Below are positions 46,726 through 59,959 of a stretch of 64,000 nt of DNA, one piece after another; within the stretch, counting starts at the first letter, position 1, and each line of letters begins with the position of its first letter. The DNA comes from Chromobotia macracanthus (lineage: Eukaryota; Chordata; Actinopteri; Cypriniformes; Botiidae), in NCBI GenBank assembly GCA_036877525.1, contig JAZGTH010000019.1, forward strand, positions 5,026,501 through 5,090,500, in the 5' to 3' direction. The translations under genes were made by a program, and so were the position numbers. The notes beneath the pieces were generated by a model. That model was not told the origin of the DNA and did not search any database. It worked only from the letters and a program-made list of their open reading frames with translations.

Positions 46726-49700
46726 ATGGGGAAGAAACAGAAAAATAAGGGCGATGACGGGTAAGTTAAGCCATCGACGAATGCGTAGAAAACACCCTGT
46801 CAACAGCACAGCGACTGTGTTGTGTATAATCTGTAGGTTTCAGGAGAGCTACTGTTAGCACCCGGCTAACCTGAACATGAGTTCATGTGCTGCTGCTGTA
46901 ACGAGGCCTGTTCTGATCATCTGCCCTTCAATCGCAATACAGATCGCTTAATTAGAGGAACATCCCATGATATTTATTGATATGGGCTATTGAGAGTGAT
47001 TATTGAGTTTAAAGTCAGTATTGGGTCAGTATTAAAGCAACGCATGAGGGGGTCCTGCCAGCCCTCCTGAATCACACCAGCTGTGAGTGTCAGATCGGTT
47101 GCAGTTCACATCTGCTGTCATATCAGACCATGTCTGATCGCTGGAGACGGTCGTTATTGAAGGGCCGTCGCCTCTGTGTGGTTTATGCTTTATTAAATCT
47201 CTCATCCGTTTCACTTTTATATCCCGTCTGTTCCGCATCGTCTTCAGTATAATGCCAGTGATCCTTGTGTGTGTAGAAATAGTGATACCAAGTTTTGGAA
47301 ATGCTAAAGTTCACCCAGGACTTCCTGTGACACCTGTTGGATTGATCTTTTCCTCTGAGATCAAGGGATGTTAATAGGATAAAACTGGCAGTGTTTGTCA
47401 AACCTTGGGACATCCTTTAAAACTGTTTTGTGATTTGTAATGAATTTTATCCAGATTGTATTTTAGAGGGTTTTGATCATTTCAATTCTCACAAGGTTGC
47501 TGCAGGATTGTGTTCTGTGATCACCAGTTTTTTGTGACCACTTCTCTATGGCAAGAGAGACAATATTCACTTATTCCTCATGTGTTCTGTTTTTAAATGG
47601 TGTTTTCTGGGATTATGAAGGTTATGCAATAATGTTGTTATTATAATGCAATAAGTGAATACAATAATGAAAAGTCACAGGGGAATGTCAGTTTTGAATA
47701 TACATTAGTCTGCTGTAAAATGATTTTACAAACGACTAGGACTTGAGGAGTCATGGAAAATGTATTGGTCAGATTTGATAGACACTGAAAAGACTTATCT
47801 AGGTGTTTTAGCCAAATTGTTGTATTGTTTTGGCTTATAGAACTGTGGATTTTCAATTCTAGAAACTGTATTAGTTTTGTTTTTTAGGTTAAGCTGCAAT
47901 GAAACTGGTCAGTGTTGTTAGCAGTGTTGAATAGGAAATCCAGCACAGGTAGTTCTCCTGGTTTCACCCGTGTTGTTCTTTTCACTCTAAACTCAATTAT
48001 AGCTGCTTGAATGGCTAAATTTAGCTGGTTCTGATGCTGGGCAGCTCAGATGGTGTTCTGACTGCTGGACGTTTGGCTTTGTTGGAGGTAGTTAAGTTGA
48101 TTAGCACCCTAATGAGTGTATTTGTGCTTCAGGTTTTTCAGCACTGCTGGTTACTTCCCTGTTCCAGTGATCTCCAAAGATGTCATTAGGCCCAGGGATG
48201 AATAAGGACTTTACAATGTGATAATCACATTACAGTGATTATCACATAGCACCCAAGCTTTATTACATCTTACAGGTTTATTTAGGAAAAAACTTGAGCG
48301 TATTTATGTCTTGGGATAAGGCCCTTTTAAAGTTGAATCAGAGACCCGTGAAATCTTTCAGCATTTAGTAAAGATTCCTCCATGCTGCTCCGTTCTTTCC
48401 TCCATCTTTCCATTAGCTGTTGTTTTATCATTGATTTGTGTTTGCTGAGGGAAGCAGGTTTGTATGTGTGAGGGCCCTGCCCTGTGACCGGCCCCATGAA
48501 TAGTGTTTTCCCCTTTCTGATGCAACAGGCATGCAAGTAAGGTTTTAGTCTTCACTATATAAACACACAAGTGTCTTTGCTGCTTACTGCAGTCTTTGCC
48601 TCAACGGGTAAGGTGTTTGACCTCAGATCTTACCATTTGTCTAGTTTCTCTATGTCAGGTATTGATGTGTGCTTTGATTTGTTACTTAATTCAGTTTAAT
48701 TCAGACACGCCTCTGTGTGTATATTTATGTGTATTATCTGATTGCGTAGTTTGTCATAATATTATTTTGGCATTACTTGTGTGTAATCATAGTTTAGTAA
48801 TAATGTGATGTATAATGGATAATAGACATCCTGCTGTTTCTTGGATCGTTGCTTGTTGAATCATATGAAGTGGCCTATATTTACTCACAAGGGTTTTGTA
48901 TGTGTTACAACCAAATTTACATAAGCTACTTGGTACCTGTCGAGTTTTGTGTACTTCTTTTTGGTTTCTGGAACAATTTTAAGTTTTCGTTGCTTTTACG
49001 TTCGATTTCCAGCGAACACATACTGATCAGATGTATAACGTGAATGCACTGTAAGTTGCTTTGGATAAAAGCGTCTGCCAAATGCATAAAATGGAGATGG
49101 AAACCCGCACTTGAAATTTCTCAATAGTTAGTTGTAATATGGTGGTGTGTTGTATGCGGTTTGCCTCAGGAGTATGGGGAGAGAAACCTGTGACCTAGTT
49201 TATGGGTTCAGTTGTTGGCTGTATTTGTTATATAATTTAAAAATATACAAGCACCTTTTTTTGTAATGCTGTAAGTCAATTTGCTGATGTAATGCAATTG
49301 TGATTTTTTTTTTTCTTTAATTGCAATTTTTCTTTAATTATTTTTTCTTTTGGTTGTCTGCTGTTAATAGTGCCAGAGACGACGCTGTGGACATCGACGC
49401 TCTTGCGGCAGAGATAGAGGGAGCAGGAGCTGCCAAGGAGCAGAGCAAAGCCAAGAGCAGGAAGAAGAAAGGAAAGAAAGACGACTTTGAGTAGGTTATC
49501 CAGTCTCTCCTTCAATAATCACACAAGCCTGAGATCTTCTCTTGTTGTACAGTTAAAAGTGTTTGAGAATCACTCACAAGATGTTTGGCCTGCAGCGAGG
49601 ACGACATCCTGAAGGAACTGGAGGAGCTGTCGTTGGAAACCCAGGGAGGAAAGCCTAAAGAAACAGAAAGGGTATTTTGCCAAATTAATTAATGGATTTG

Positions 49701-52700
49701 TGATTTGTTTTGACTTTACTGGTAGGTGGTAAAATGGGTGAAAGTTTTCACAGAGTTACATTTAAAGAGGGATCTGAGCTGTATCTAGAAAACTGAATAC
49801 TGACAGACCTGGGGGTGGGCTCTTTTTACTTGGTTACCTGGTTAGCAGTCACCTAGTACACCCTAGCAGCCACCGTAGCAACTCCTTGACAACCCTTAGT
49901 ATCTAGCACTACTGGAGTTTTCATTAGAAAATGTAATAAAAGAATTTGTGCAAATGTTAAACGTTCTGCATCACATACCGTTGACTGCCAATCCTCCGTG
50001 TGTTTTCCATGTTAGAATTTGGATTCAGTAGAAGACGCTGAGCCTGAACCTGTTCTGACCAAAGCAGACAAAAAAAAGGCCAAGAAGAGTAAGAAGGCCA
50101 GTCTGGAGGATGAGGGTGATGAAGATCAGGGTCAGAACAACATGGAGAACGACCACAGGACGAAAGACAAAAAGACAGTGGCGACTCCCGATCCTCCTGG
50201 TCCTGCTTCAGACTCTGAGGATGAGGGCTCACGATCGCGGCAGAAACCCAAGGGTAAGAAGAAAGGTCGGAAAGGTGCATCTGACTCTGAGGACAATGAT
50301 GAAAATGGTGGTACGAAAACGGGAGAGGGAGGGGTGGTCGACAACGATGAATCAGATGATGATTCTCAGGCTGCACCCAAAAAAAAGAAAGGAAAACCCA
50401 AAGCCAAACCAGACAGCGAGGAAGAGGAGGAAGACTCATCCTTCAAGATGAAGACAGCTGCGCAAAAGAAAGCAGAGAAGAAAGAGAGGGAGAGGAAGAA
50501 GAAAGAGGAAGACAGGGCCAGGCTGAAGGCTAAGAAAGAAAAAGAGGAGGAGGTTGCAAAAAATGAGACGGGGAAACAAGCTACAACAGAGAGCAAGAAA
50601 TTAGAGGCTGCGGCAGAGCAGGTGGAGGATGCAGCTGATGTCCAGGGAGAAGGTGAGATGTTCCACATGTTCACCTCAGGGATGCTTTATAGAACTAGGC
50701 CTTATAGATGAAAAAAATCTTTTATTAATCTAAATGTTTACACCTTTCCTCTGCACTGCCCTTTTAACAGTGAGATAAATGCATTTTGACCTAACAGTTG
50801 TTGTTACCAAATTGATTCAGTAATGTTTAATGTAATAACCAATGTACAGCAATAATCTAGTTATACATAATCTAGATATATTTTCCAAACAGTTTTTTAT
50901 TAAATAAACACAGAGAAAAGCATTAAATTAAAGAGAATTAGTTTACCTCCAGCCTGTGGTAACCTGTGTCAAAATCCACTCACTTTCTACAGAGGAAGCT
51001 GAGGGTGACAAGAAGAAAAAAGACAAGAAGAAGAAAAAAGGGGAAAAAGAGGAGAAAGAAAAGAAAAAGGGGCCGAGCAAAGCCACAGTGAAAGCTATGC
51101 AGGAGGCACTGGCCAAGATGAAGGAGGAGGAGGAACGAGCCAAACGGGAAGAGGAGGAGAGACAGAGACGGCTGGAGGAGCTGGAAGCCCAGAGGCTGGA
51201 GCAGGTAAGATGATGGAGAGCGCCTCTATCGCTCAGGTTCTCAGAGGTTGTTATGGTGCCTTCATGTTCCCCAACCTTCTTCTGCAGGAGCGCCTGGAGG
51301 CCGAGAGGAAGGAGAAAAAGAAACAGAAGGATAAGGAACGAAAAGAACGGCTGAAGAAGGAAGGAAAACTTCTAACCAAGGCCCAGAAGGAAGCGCGAGC
51401 CAGAGCTGAGGCCACACTGCGGGCGCTGCAGGCTCAGGGTGAGAACAACATTCATAACCATTATGCTTAACTTGGCTAAGCTTTCCTGTAGCTCAACTGA
51501 TAGAGCACGACGCTACAAAGGCCAGTGTCATGGGTTCAATTCTGGATAAACTAATCTTTACATTTATGCATTTAGCAGAACTGGTTTCTCTGAGTCAAGA
51601 ATGAGCTAATGATATATTTAGCTTTAGTTGATAGCACTGATATGACATTTGGTTTCCTCTCAGGTGTTGAAGTGCCATCCAAAGATGCGATGCCAAAGAA
51701 GAAGCCTGTTTACTCTGATAAGAGAAAAAAGAAGCCAACAGCGCAAACTTCCGAAGGTTAGAATTGTCTTGTAAATTTTTCTTTCCTTTCTCTTGTACTC
51801 AATCATTACCCAGAATTCCAAGCTCACCAAATGACCCATGAATCTAAGCATAAAGTGTAACTTCTGTTTTTTGTACGCTCTAATGTTTGCGCAGCCCGAT
51901 TTTTCTAACTGCACAGCCTTTTTGTGCGTAGTTTGCAGATTGTGATATTGTTGAATTACTTCATCAGAATTTAGCAAAAGGACTGCCGACTTTACTGTAT
52001 TTTAATTAGACATGCCAATAATAAATTATATTACAGTTATAATGAGCTAGATATAATTAACATCAAATTGAAATCCTTAACTTAGAAAAAAGCCATTATT
52101 TGTGATTTTCTTTTTTTTTATTTGCTTCACTACTTTTTGATTACTTGTATGGACAACATTCTGTTTGATTCTCTCAGAAACATCAGAGGTGACATCACCC
52201 ATGTCAGAGACACCTCAGCCAGTCATGGCAGAGATGGAAGTAGACCAGCCTAAAGTGGAGCCAGGTATTGATCAGTCATAATGGTTTACGCATGGTTTTA
52301 AAGACATGGTCTCTAGACATGGTTGTCAAGGTTCAAAATCGCTTGATAGCTGTCTTTTGTAAATAACATTTACTTTAAGGTGTAAGTTTTCCCCCTGCTG
52401 TGGAAACACACCTTACAGCACATAAATATAATAATCCAATTGTACTTGTTTTTAATTTTAACAGTAAAGGAGCCGAAAACAGAGGCGGCTGATCTGGATG
52501 ACTGGGAGGCGATGGCCAGTGATGAGGAGAAAGGTATGAATGGCAACCTGTCAAATGCACCTGTCTTTTTAAAATGGAGCAGTTTTAAAGGACTAAACCG
52601 TGTGAATAGAAACTAGTTTTTCAGAACAGCTAATGAATCAGACGTTCACTTCCTCTCACAGAGATGAAGAAGGTTCACATTGAGGTTAAGGAAACCACAA

Positions 52701-55700
52701 CTGCTGCTCAAAAACCTGCTGAAGATCAAGAGAATGGCAGTGAGGAAGAAGAGGAGGAGGAAGACGAAGATGATGATGAGGAGGAGGAGGAGGAAGAAGA
52801 AGAAGGGGAGGAGGAAAGTGAGGAAGAGGAGGAGAAAGAAAGCAACAAGACAGCAGAAAACAAAGCAGGAAAAGAGCCGAGCTCAGAGTCAAGCAGCGAG
52901 AGTGACTCAGATGATGATCGAACTAAAGAGGAGAGACTTTATGACAAGGCCAAAAGACGCATAGAGGTACACTAACTCCAGCGCACACGTTTGCCAACTC
53001 ACAGTCTGCCACTTGTACTTGTTGTCTTTCTCCAGCAATGTGCAAAATCACTTTAAGATTGTTTGTTTGATCTGTTTTGTATTCAGAAACGGAGGCAGGA
53101 GAACTTGAAGAACATTAACTTGGACAAGCTCAGAGCTCCTGTTGTTTGTGTACTGGGCCATGTCGACACAGGCAAAACTAAAATCCTTGATAAGGTGTGT
53201 ATAGGTGTGAACACAGACTTCTGGCAGCTGCTTTAGACTTAAAGACCTCTGTCGACAGTCAGATTTGTTGAGATGAAGCACCTGTGCAGTATTTGTGTTT
53301 AGTGTTTTCCTCTGCTCTGCCCATCAGCTGAGACATACGCATGTCCAAGATGGTGAAGCTGGTGGAATCACACAGCAGATTGGAGCCACAAATGTTCCCC
53401 TGGAGACCATAGTAGAACAGACCAAGATGGTGAAAAATGTAAGTGTAACCTTCTATAACGCACTCATTTTCTGATTGGGCAATTTCTGATTCTTTGAGAT
53501 CATTTACAATTGTGTGTGTACATCTGTCAGTTTGATAAGGAGAATGTAAAGGTTCCTGGAATGCTTATTATAGACACTCCTGGACACGAGTCCTTCAGGT
53601 ACAAACCAAAATTTCAAACCTTGAAACCATGTGCATTTTAAACATTGTGTGTCTAATGCTGCTCTCCCTCTCAGTAATCTGAGGAACAGAGGAAGTTCTC
53701 TGTGTGACATTGCCATCCTGGTGGTGGACATTATGCATGGTCTAGAACCTCAAACGCTGGAGTCCATCAACCTGCTGAAGGAGAAGAAATGCCCTTTTAT
53801 TGTAGCACTTAACAAGGTACCAACTGCTGAACAATAGTCAGTGGGGCTGGGTGAGGTAGTTAACTTAAAAACTTATGTTAATATTTTTCAGCCTTTGTTA
53901 TATATATTTTATGTGGCTTAATGGATCGTCCATCATTTCAATCAACAGTCATTGTTGTCATGTGGGTTAAAAATATCTAACGTAAGTCAGAAAGCTGAAA
54001 AATGCTGCTGAAATACTTTATTTGTTTCTGTATCAGATTGATCGTCTGTACGACTGGAAGAAGGGTCCAGAATCAGACGTGGTGGCCACACTGAAGAAGC
54101 AGAAGAAGAACACCAAGGATGAGTTTGATGAGAGGGCTAAAGCTGTCATTGTAGAGTTTGCTCAGCAGGTCTGTTGGCTTCACTTTCTCGGTCTTAGTGG
54201 TTTTGATGTATTCTGTTAGAGTACAAAATAATACTAATTTGAAAATAAACATTACCAGATATACATTGAGATACTCCTTTGGTTAAACTTAACCTTCAGC
54301 CTTCACATCCTGGTCAAACAACATCCTCAGAAGTGAACATCATGCTTAATCCACAGAAAACTGTCCACTTTTCACAATCAATTGTACAATAGATACAAAG
54401 TCTTTCTCTTGTTTAATGTTTCTTGCTTTCTAATCACATTATGGAAATTAAATGGCTTGTGAATTGTGTATATAACTGTAGCTTTACAAGCGTCATCTTT
54501 TTGTCTCTGATCCTGTAGGGTCTTAATGCCGCCCTGTTTTATGAGAATAAAGACCCACGTACATTTGTGTCCCTGGTTCCCACCTCAGCCCACACGGGTG
54601 ATGGGATGGGCAACCTCATTGGCCTGCTGGTTGAACTCACTCAGACCATGCTGGCCCGCAGACTGGCCCACTGTGATGAACTCCGGGCCCAGGTCATGGA
54701 GGTAAGGGGTCAAATGTCAAGCTTTCATACAGAGTTTCACTGTTCATACAGGGTAAATCCTTCCTCCTAAACTAAGTTTTTGCAGCATCCTGCTGTGTAT
54801 ATTCAATATTTTGTACAACGTTGTTTCTTCTTTTGAGAGAGGTGAACAGAAAATAAAGGCATAGGTCACCCAAAATATAAATTCTTTCATCATTTATTCA
54901 CCCTCATGCTATTCCAAACCTTTATTGCTTCTCAGGAACACAAAAAATATATTTTCAAGTATGTTGGTAACCATTTTTCAAAATATCTTTTTGTGTTTAA
55001 TGGAAGAAAAGGTCATAGGTTTGGACTGAGTAAATTATGGATTTAAATGATGCATTTTTGGCTGAACTATCCCTTTAAGTTTATTTATGCTTCATGCACA
55101 GTAATATAACCTCTGCTGTCCACCTGTTATGTCTCAGGTAAAAGCTCTGCCTGGCATGGGCACAACGATAGATGTGATTCTGATCAACGGCCGTCTGCGA
55201 GAAGGAGAGACCATTATCGTCCCTGGCGTGGATGGACCAATCGTCACACAGATCAGAGGGTTGCTCCTCCCACCACCGCTCAAAGAGCTTAGAGTGAAGG
55301 TATCATTCACTTAATGTTTCTCATGTATATTTATCAGGCTTGATTAGGGGAAAACAAACAATATTTTTGTATATTGTGGCATTTGATGACTTTTTGTTAT
55401 ATTTATGGAATGTTTGTTGTAGACCTTCCCCTGGCATTGATCACATATGTTTTGGCTCTGTGTAGAGTCAGTATGAGAAGCATAAGGAGGTATCTACAGC
55501 TCAGGGAGTGAAGATCTTGGGGAAGGATCTGGAGAAGACACTGGCTGGTTTGCCTCTCCTCGTTGCCCATAAAGATGATGAAATACCAGTGCTAAAGGTA
55601 ACCACAGACCTTTACACACCAATCACATCCCATCATGTGTTACTGATGGGATGTGATTCACTTTGACAGACATATTTCTAATATATTGGTGACCTTTCCA

Positions 55701-57581
55701 ACATCCTTATTAATTGTTTGGATGGCTGATGTTTGGTGTGTGTAGGATGAGTTAATCCGTGAGCTGAAACAGACTCTAAATGCCATAAAGCTGGAGGAGA
55801 AGGGTGTGTATGTGCAGGCTTCCACCCTTGGCTCCCTGGAGGCTCTGCTGGAGTTCTTGCGTACATCCAAAGTGCCTGTAAGAGCCTTTGAAAAACCTCA
55901 CGCCCTCATTAAACTTACATTCACCACATTATAAATGCTCATTAATCTATGAATAAATGAACTGACAGCTAATAGACATGGACTGTTTAAGCCACAAAAT
56001 GCCAATTTAAATTTCATGGTCTCTTTGTTTACTCCTGTCTCCCAGTATGCTGGCATCAACATTGGTCCTGTCCACAAGAAAGATGTCATGAAAGCATCCA
56101 CTATGTTGGAACACGATCCACAGTACGTTTTAACTGCTAAATCATATATGCTGTGGTACGAGACTATTTCAGCATTCTAAACTCCTTCGCTCTCTTCCTG
56201 CAGGTATGCAGTGATCCTGGCATTTGATGTAAAAATAGAGAGAGATTCTCAGGAGATGGCTGACAGTCTTGGTGTGCGCATTTTCAGTGCCGAGATCATC
56301 TACCACCTGTTCGATGCTTTCACCAAGTACAGAGAAGACTACAAGAAACAGAAGCAGGATGAATTCAAGTGCGTTTTTACACATTTACATTTTTACATTT
56401 TAAAGTGTCAGCCTTAATGTTCTGCACTAGACAACAAAATATTAAATCCAGTGACATTTATTTTTAGGAAACGAAGCACAAGCAAAACTTGTGCCAAATT
56501 GTTTAAAATTAAGACCCCAAAGTTGGCAAATGTAGGCTAAGCTCACACAGCAGCAAATAGAGTCAGTCCTGTTTCAGAGTTCTAAAAACGGATTGCGTTC
56601 ACACAAAATTCAGTCCTTAATGAGAGTAACAATCAATGATTATATAAATGAACTGACTGTCTTCATATGATCAGTTTTGTTTTCTGGCATTATGGAAGGT
56701 GGCATCTTGATCAGTTGCGTTATTGCAGGTCTAGGATAATTCGCTTGCATTAAAGGATGCCCAAATGAGGTGTTGTCTGCAGTAACATGCATTTTTAAAT
56801 TTGACATTTTCATTTTTATTTATATTTATTCATATTTAGTATATTAATTAGATTTTTTAATAAGGTATATAATGAATGCGTGAACAAAAACAAATTTCCA
56901 TGTTCTTGTGCCTGTTAATCATTGTCTCATGTCTTTCTGTCAGGCACATAGCTGTGTTCCCCTGTAAGCTGCGTATATTGCCCCAGTTCATCTTTAACTC
57001 CAGAGACCCCATCGTCATGGGCATCAGTGTGGAGGCCGGAGTCTTGAAAACAGGCACTCCACTGTGTGTGCCCAGCAAAGGGGTAAGAAAATCCGATGTA
57101 AAATGACTTTGCTTTTGATATTCCTGAATATAATTATGAAATTATAGAAATGTTTGTTAAAACACATTTGGATGTCTTTAGACATGTTTTTTACTTAATG
57201 GTGTTAAACCGGCTCTCTCAGTTTGTAGATATTGGAATCGTGACCAGTATTGAAGTTAATCACAAGTCTGTCGAGAGCGCTAAGAAAGGACAGGAGATCT
57301 GCATCAAAATAGAGCCGATTCCTGGAGAATCACCCAAGATGTATGGCCGACACTTCGAAGCTGTAGATATCATCGTTAGCAAGGTATGACATCACTTTAC
57401 ACCCTGTAATACTGTCGCTCGAGATACTAAACTCATCCGTCTGTTTGATGGTTCCTCTTGGGTTTTCTTGCAGATCACCCGTCAGTCAATCGACGCTTTA
57501 AAGAACTGGTTCAGAGATGAGATGCAGAAGTCAGACTGGCAGTTGATCATGGAGCTGAAGAAAACATTCGAAATCATCTAA
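46726..57581 (+). CDS. eif5b: Eukaryotic translation initiation factor 5B (ribosome-dependent GTPase)
   Basis: eIF5B, the bacterial IF2 homologue, promotes ribosomal subunit joining. Exons: 46726-46760, 49371-49490, 49596-49671, 50016-50652, 50993-51204, 51288-51438, 51664-51756, 52178-52264, 52465-52533, 52662-52966, 53087-53194, 53328-53438, 53531-53598, 53675-53816, 54037-54168, 54519-54701, 55138-55299, 55466-55597, 55746-55877, 56046-56122, 56204-56368, 56944-57082, 57222-57383, 57474-57581. They sum to 3,606 nt, 1,201 residues (human 1,220). The N-terminal half is highly charged Lys/Glu sequence, starting MGKKQKNKGDDG; exon 10 carries a long Glu/Asp run. The GTPase domain has GHVDTGKT (619-626), GGITQQIGAT, DTPGHES, NKID and TSAHTG. 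Domains II-IV follow, ending in TFEII-stop. All motifs are intact. A SINE sits in the intron after exon 6 and a foldback MITE in the intron after exon 16. Confidence 0.98.
48216..48247. repeat. Perfect 13-bp inverted repeat in eif5b intron 1
   Basis: ATGTGATAATCAC at 48216-48228 and its exact reverse complement at 48235-48247 are separated by ATTACA. The TGTGATAATCACA-like sequence resembles termini of small foldback elements. Confidence 0.7.
48997..49090 (+). mobile_element. 5'-truncated tRNA-derived SINE in eif5b intron 1
   Basis: It starts in the B box (GTTCGATTTCCAGCGAACAC) and continues with ATACTGATCAGATGTATAAC, then TTGCTTTGGATAAAAGCG and TCTGCCAAATGCATAAAATG. It has the clearest tail among the SINE copies in this window. 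Confidence 0.75.
51484..51592 (+). mobile_element. tRNA-derived SINE fragment in an eif5b intron
   Basis: The head is GTAGCTCAACTGATAGAGCA (A box) with CATGGGTTCAATTCTGG (B box), followed by a shortened body and CATTTATGCATTTAGCAG. It lies about 50 bp after the exon ending at 51438 and 70 bp before the next exon, filling most of a 225-bp intron. Confidence 0.65.
54850..55079. mobile_element. Foldback MITE in an eif5b intron
   Basis: The left end AAAGGCATAGGTCACCCAAA and TTTCATCATTTATTCACCCT (then CATGCTATTCC) mirrors the right end, GGCTGAACTATCCCTTTAAG preceded by AGTAAATTATGG and AAATGATGC. Between them are two related inner arms (GTATGTTGGTAACC and AAAATATCTTTTTGTGT). This is the layout of a very common fish foldback element. 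Confidence 0.75.
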
Positions 57582-58330
57582 ACGCAACAGCGGCGGTTAT
57601 CAATCCCAGATCTCAATGACCCCCTGTGCACACACGCTAACACTATACGTCGCACTCTCCTAAAGATCGCCTGCGATCGCGTGTTGCTTATACATTAAGA
57701 CATTTTTTACAGACACAACCACTCACGGTCCTGCAGCGAAGACTGGTATTCTGTGTGTGTGCAGGGGTGAAAACTCAACTCCACCCCCCTCTTTCCTTTT
57801 ATCGAGTGATGGGGAGTTGTTGGGAATGAAAAGAAAAGAAGAAAAAACTGTTTTTCTGTGAGAAACTGATGCTATTACTACTGTTTTAAACAGTGACAAA
57901 TGCTAGAAAATCTTAGACAACACTTCCAAATGTGCCTGTTCTCTTTGATCAGTCCCGAAACCCCCTGAAAACTTTATTACAAGACTGGATGAAGTCGAGC
58001 TGTTGATTTGGGCCTGAAGTCTGGTCTTTGATTTAGGCTGTGGTTTAAATCTTTGGGTACGAAGTGCTGCCATGTGAGTTTCACATATGACTGATTGGCT
58101 TATATTTTAGATATTAACAAAATATTACCACGTCAGTATTTTCATATGCCCAGATTGTTTTCTTTTTCAGAGTGCTGTTGTTCTCTGGTCTTTTTTGTAA
58201 AGTTGACCCAACATTTCATCTCAGTCAGACTTTCTTCTGTCAAGGTTTCCTTGTGTCTTTTGATTGCTTCACCCAGAGTCTCGAATTGCTCATTTTAAAT
58301 CTGAAATGTCAAAAGTTTAAAATCGGCAAA

Positions 58331-58336
58331 AATAAA
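58331..58336 (+). terminator. eif5b: Candidate eif5b poly(A) signal
   Basis: AATAAA in GGCAAAAATAAAGAG, 750 nt after the stop and followed by a GT/T-rich stretch (CAAAGGTTTTTATTTTTGT) suitable as a downstream element. Confidence 0.6.
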
Positions 58337-58854
58337 GAGATGGCCTATTTATAAACACTGTTCTCAAAGGTTTTTATTTTTGTAATGTTTTAAATATGGC
58401 TGCTTGGATGAATGCATTTTCACCCCAAGTGGAAGTGGAAGTGCGGAAAAAATGTAAATTGTACATTTACAAGTCTGTATTGTTGTACTGTTGTATTGAA
58501 TTTAATTTTATATTTGCACAATGAAGTTTTGGGGGGGAATCTTGTTTGTGATGAAAATGTCAACAAGAAGCTCATTTTTTTTAGGACCAATTTATTTCCT
58601 TTATGCAAAATGTTTTTCTTTTGATTGCGGGCTAAAATGTTAGACAGACATTACTTTGATTCTGACGCTTTCTGTTAAATGAGATCTACACAGATGTTTA
58701 ACACATGCTTAGTGTTTTTCCAAGGCAAAATGGTTTTGGTAATGTGGTTCTCGTGTTCACTCTAAAAGTAGCTGTGATAAATTCCTTCTGGTAAAGAAAT
58801 TGGAAGTTTAACTTTTGTTGACTTCAGAAATGTAATTCCAGGCCAGCGGTGCTC

Positions 58855-58960
58855 TTAAAGAGACCGTTACCTGAAAAATAAAAGGTCTTCATTGACTCAC
58901 CCTCATGTTGGATTTTGTTCCAAACTTTTATCACTTTTTGCTGGCAAACGAAGAACTATT
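58855..58960. mobile_element. Half-copy of the foldback MITE family
   Basis: CTTAAAGAGACCGTTACC, then CATTGACTCACCCTCATGTT and GTTCCAAACTTTTATCAC, follow the order of the left half of the element at 54850-55079. The copy is degenerate. Confidence 0.45.
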
Positions 58961-59347
58961 CGGACACTTTTCCATATAATAAAAGTGAAAGAGGACTGGT
59001 GCCCACAAGCACCAAAATGACAAAAAAGGAAGATCAGGGCAACATTTGTAACAATGTACAGCAAACCTGCCGCAGTCATAAGCAGGAAAAACAGCCCGCT
59101 GCTAAATATTGCAAAAAAAACCTGCTCAGGGTGATAAAAGATCACTGATCAACTTACAATTTATTTGCAGTATTTCAGTTCATCTTAGTGTTCCCCTGAT
59201 AAAGTCATACATGTTTGAAACGACATGAGAATGAGAAAATCAGGACAGAACTTAAATTTTTTGACATCTATTATTAGTTTTGCTTCAGTTTAAGTGGTAG
59301 GGAATTGCTTTTAAATACAAAGCCGCCTTGTGAGTGTGGATGCGTAG

Positions 59348-59364
59348 CCGATAGGGGGCGCTGG
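59348..59364 (+). promoter_or_regulatory. CTCF-like motif between eif5b and arhgef7
   Basis: CCGATAGGGGGCGCTGG fits the CTCF core with its G-rich centre and GCGC flank. The position between two convergent regulatory domains is compatible with an insulator. Evidence is motif only. Confidence 0.4.
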
Positions 59365-59539
59365 AAACATTTGCTATTCAATAGAGAAATATTGAACATC
59401 AGCCCATGTTTGTGAAGTTTTAATCTGTCTGTGTCACAAAGACTGCAGAAGCACACAGTTCACGACTATTTAAATCGTGTTGTTTACTACAAATGTACCC
59501 CGTGTGTTTTTATCAATTTTAAATATATTTGATTTTCCT

Positions 59540-59845
59540 AATAGACAATGAATTCATTATATTCATATAGATTTAATAGACAATGAATTCATTATATTCA
59601 TACAGATTTAATAGACTTGAATATAGATTATAGACAATGAATATAGATTAATAGACAATGAATTCATTATATTCATATAGATTTAATAGACAATGAGTTC
59701 ATTATATTCATACAGATTTAAAAGACTTGAATATAGATTATAGACAATGAATATAGATTAATAGACAATGAATTCATTATATTCATATAGATTTAATAGA
59801 CTTGAATATAGATTAATAGACAATGAATTAATTATATTCATACAT
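59540..59845. repeat. AT-rich minisatellite with 110-bp higher-order unit
   Basis: A 35-bp subunit (AATAGACAATGAATTCATTA followed by TATTCATATAGATTT) alternates with shortened forms (AATAGACTTGAATATAGATT). The whole pattern recurs at exact 110-bp steps, with starts at 59540, 59650 and 59760. It is followed by a (TA)n run at about 59846-59862. Confidence 0.9.
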
Positions 59846-59959
59846 ATATATATATATATATAGTACTGCATTACTTAAGTGACAAAACTCAGTGAACTGA
59901 ACATTAAACAGGAGGAATGATTAAGCTGTTTGTTTTTGGTTTAACACAATGAGAACTGA

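Larger units (their letters stand above)
46761..49370. other. Large first intron of eif5b
   Basis: 2.6 kb with no coding exon. It contains the inverted repeat at 48216-48247 and a truncated SINE tail at 48997-49090. Confidence 0.8.
57582..59535. other. eif5b 3' UTR and intergenic sequence
   Basis: The eif5b 3' UTR probably runs to the AATAAA at 58331-58336. The rest holds a degenerate foldback-element fragment (about 58855-58960) and a CTCF-like motif at 59348-59364. No gene is seen; the short ORFs at 58412 and 58915 lack recognisable features. Confidence 0.6.

Noticed and set aside
50110..50674. Other-frame ORFs across the eif5b N-terminal exon
   Set aside because: They are shadows of the Lys/Glu-rich coding sequence; the frame joined by splice sites is the eIF5B frame.
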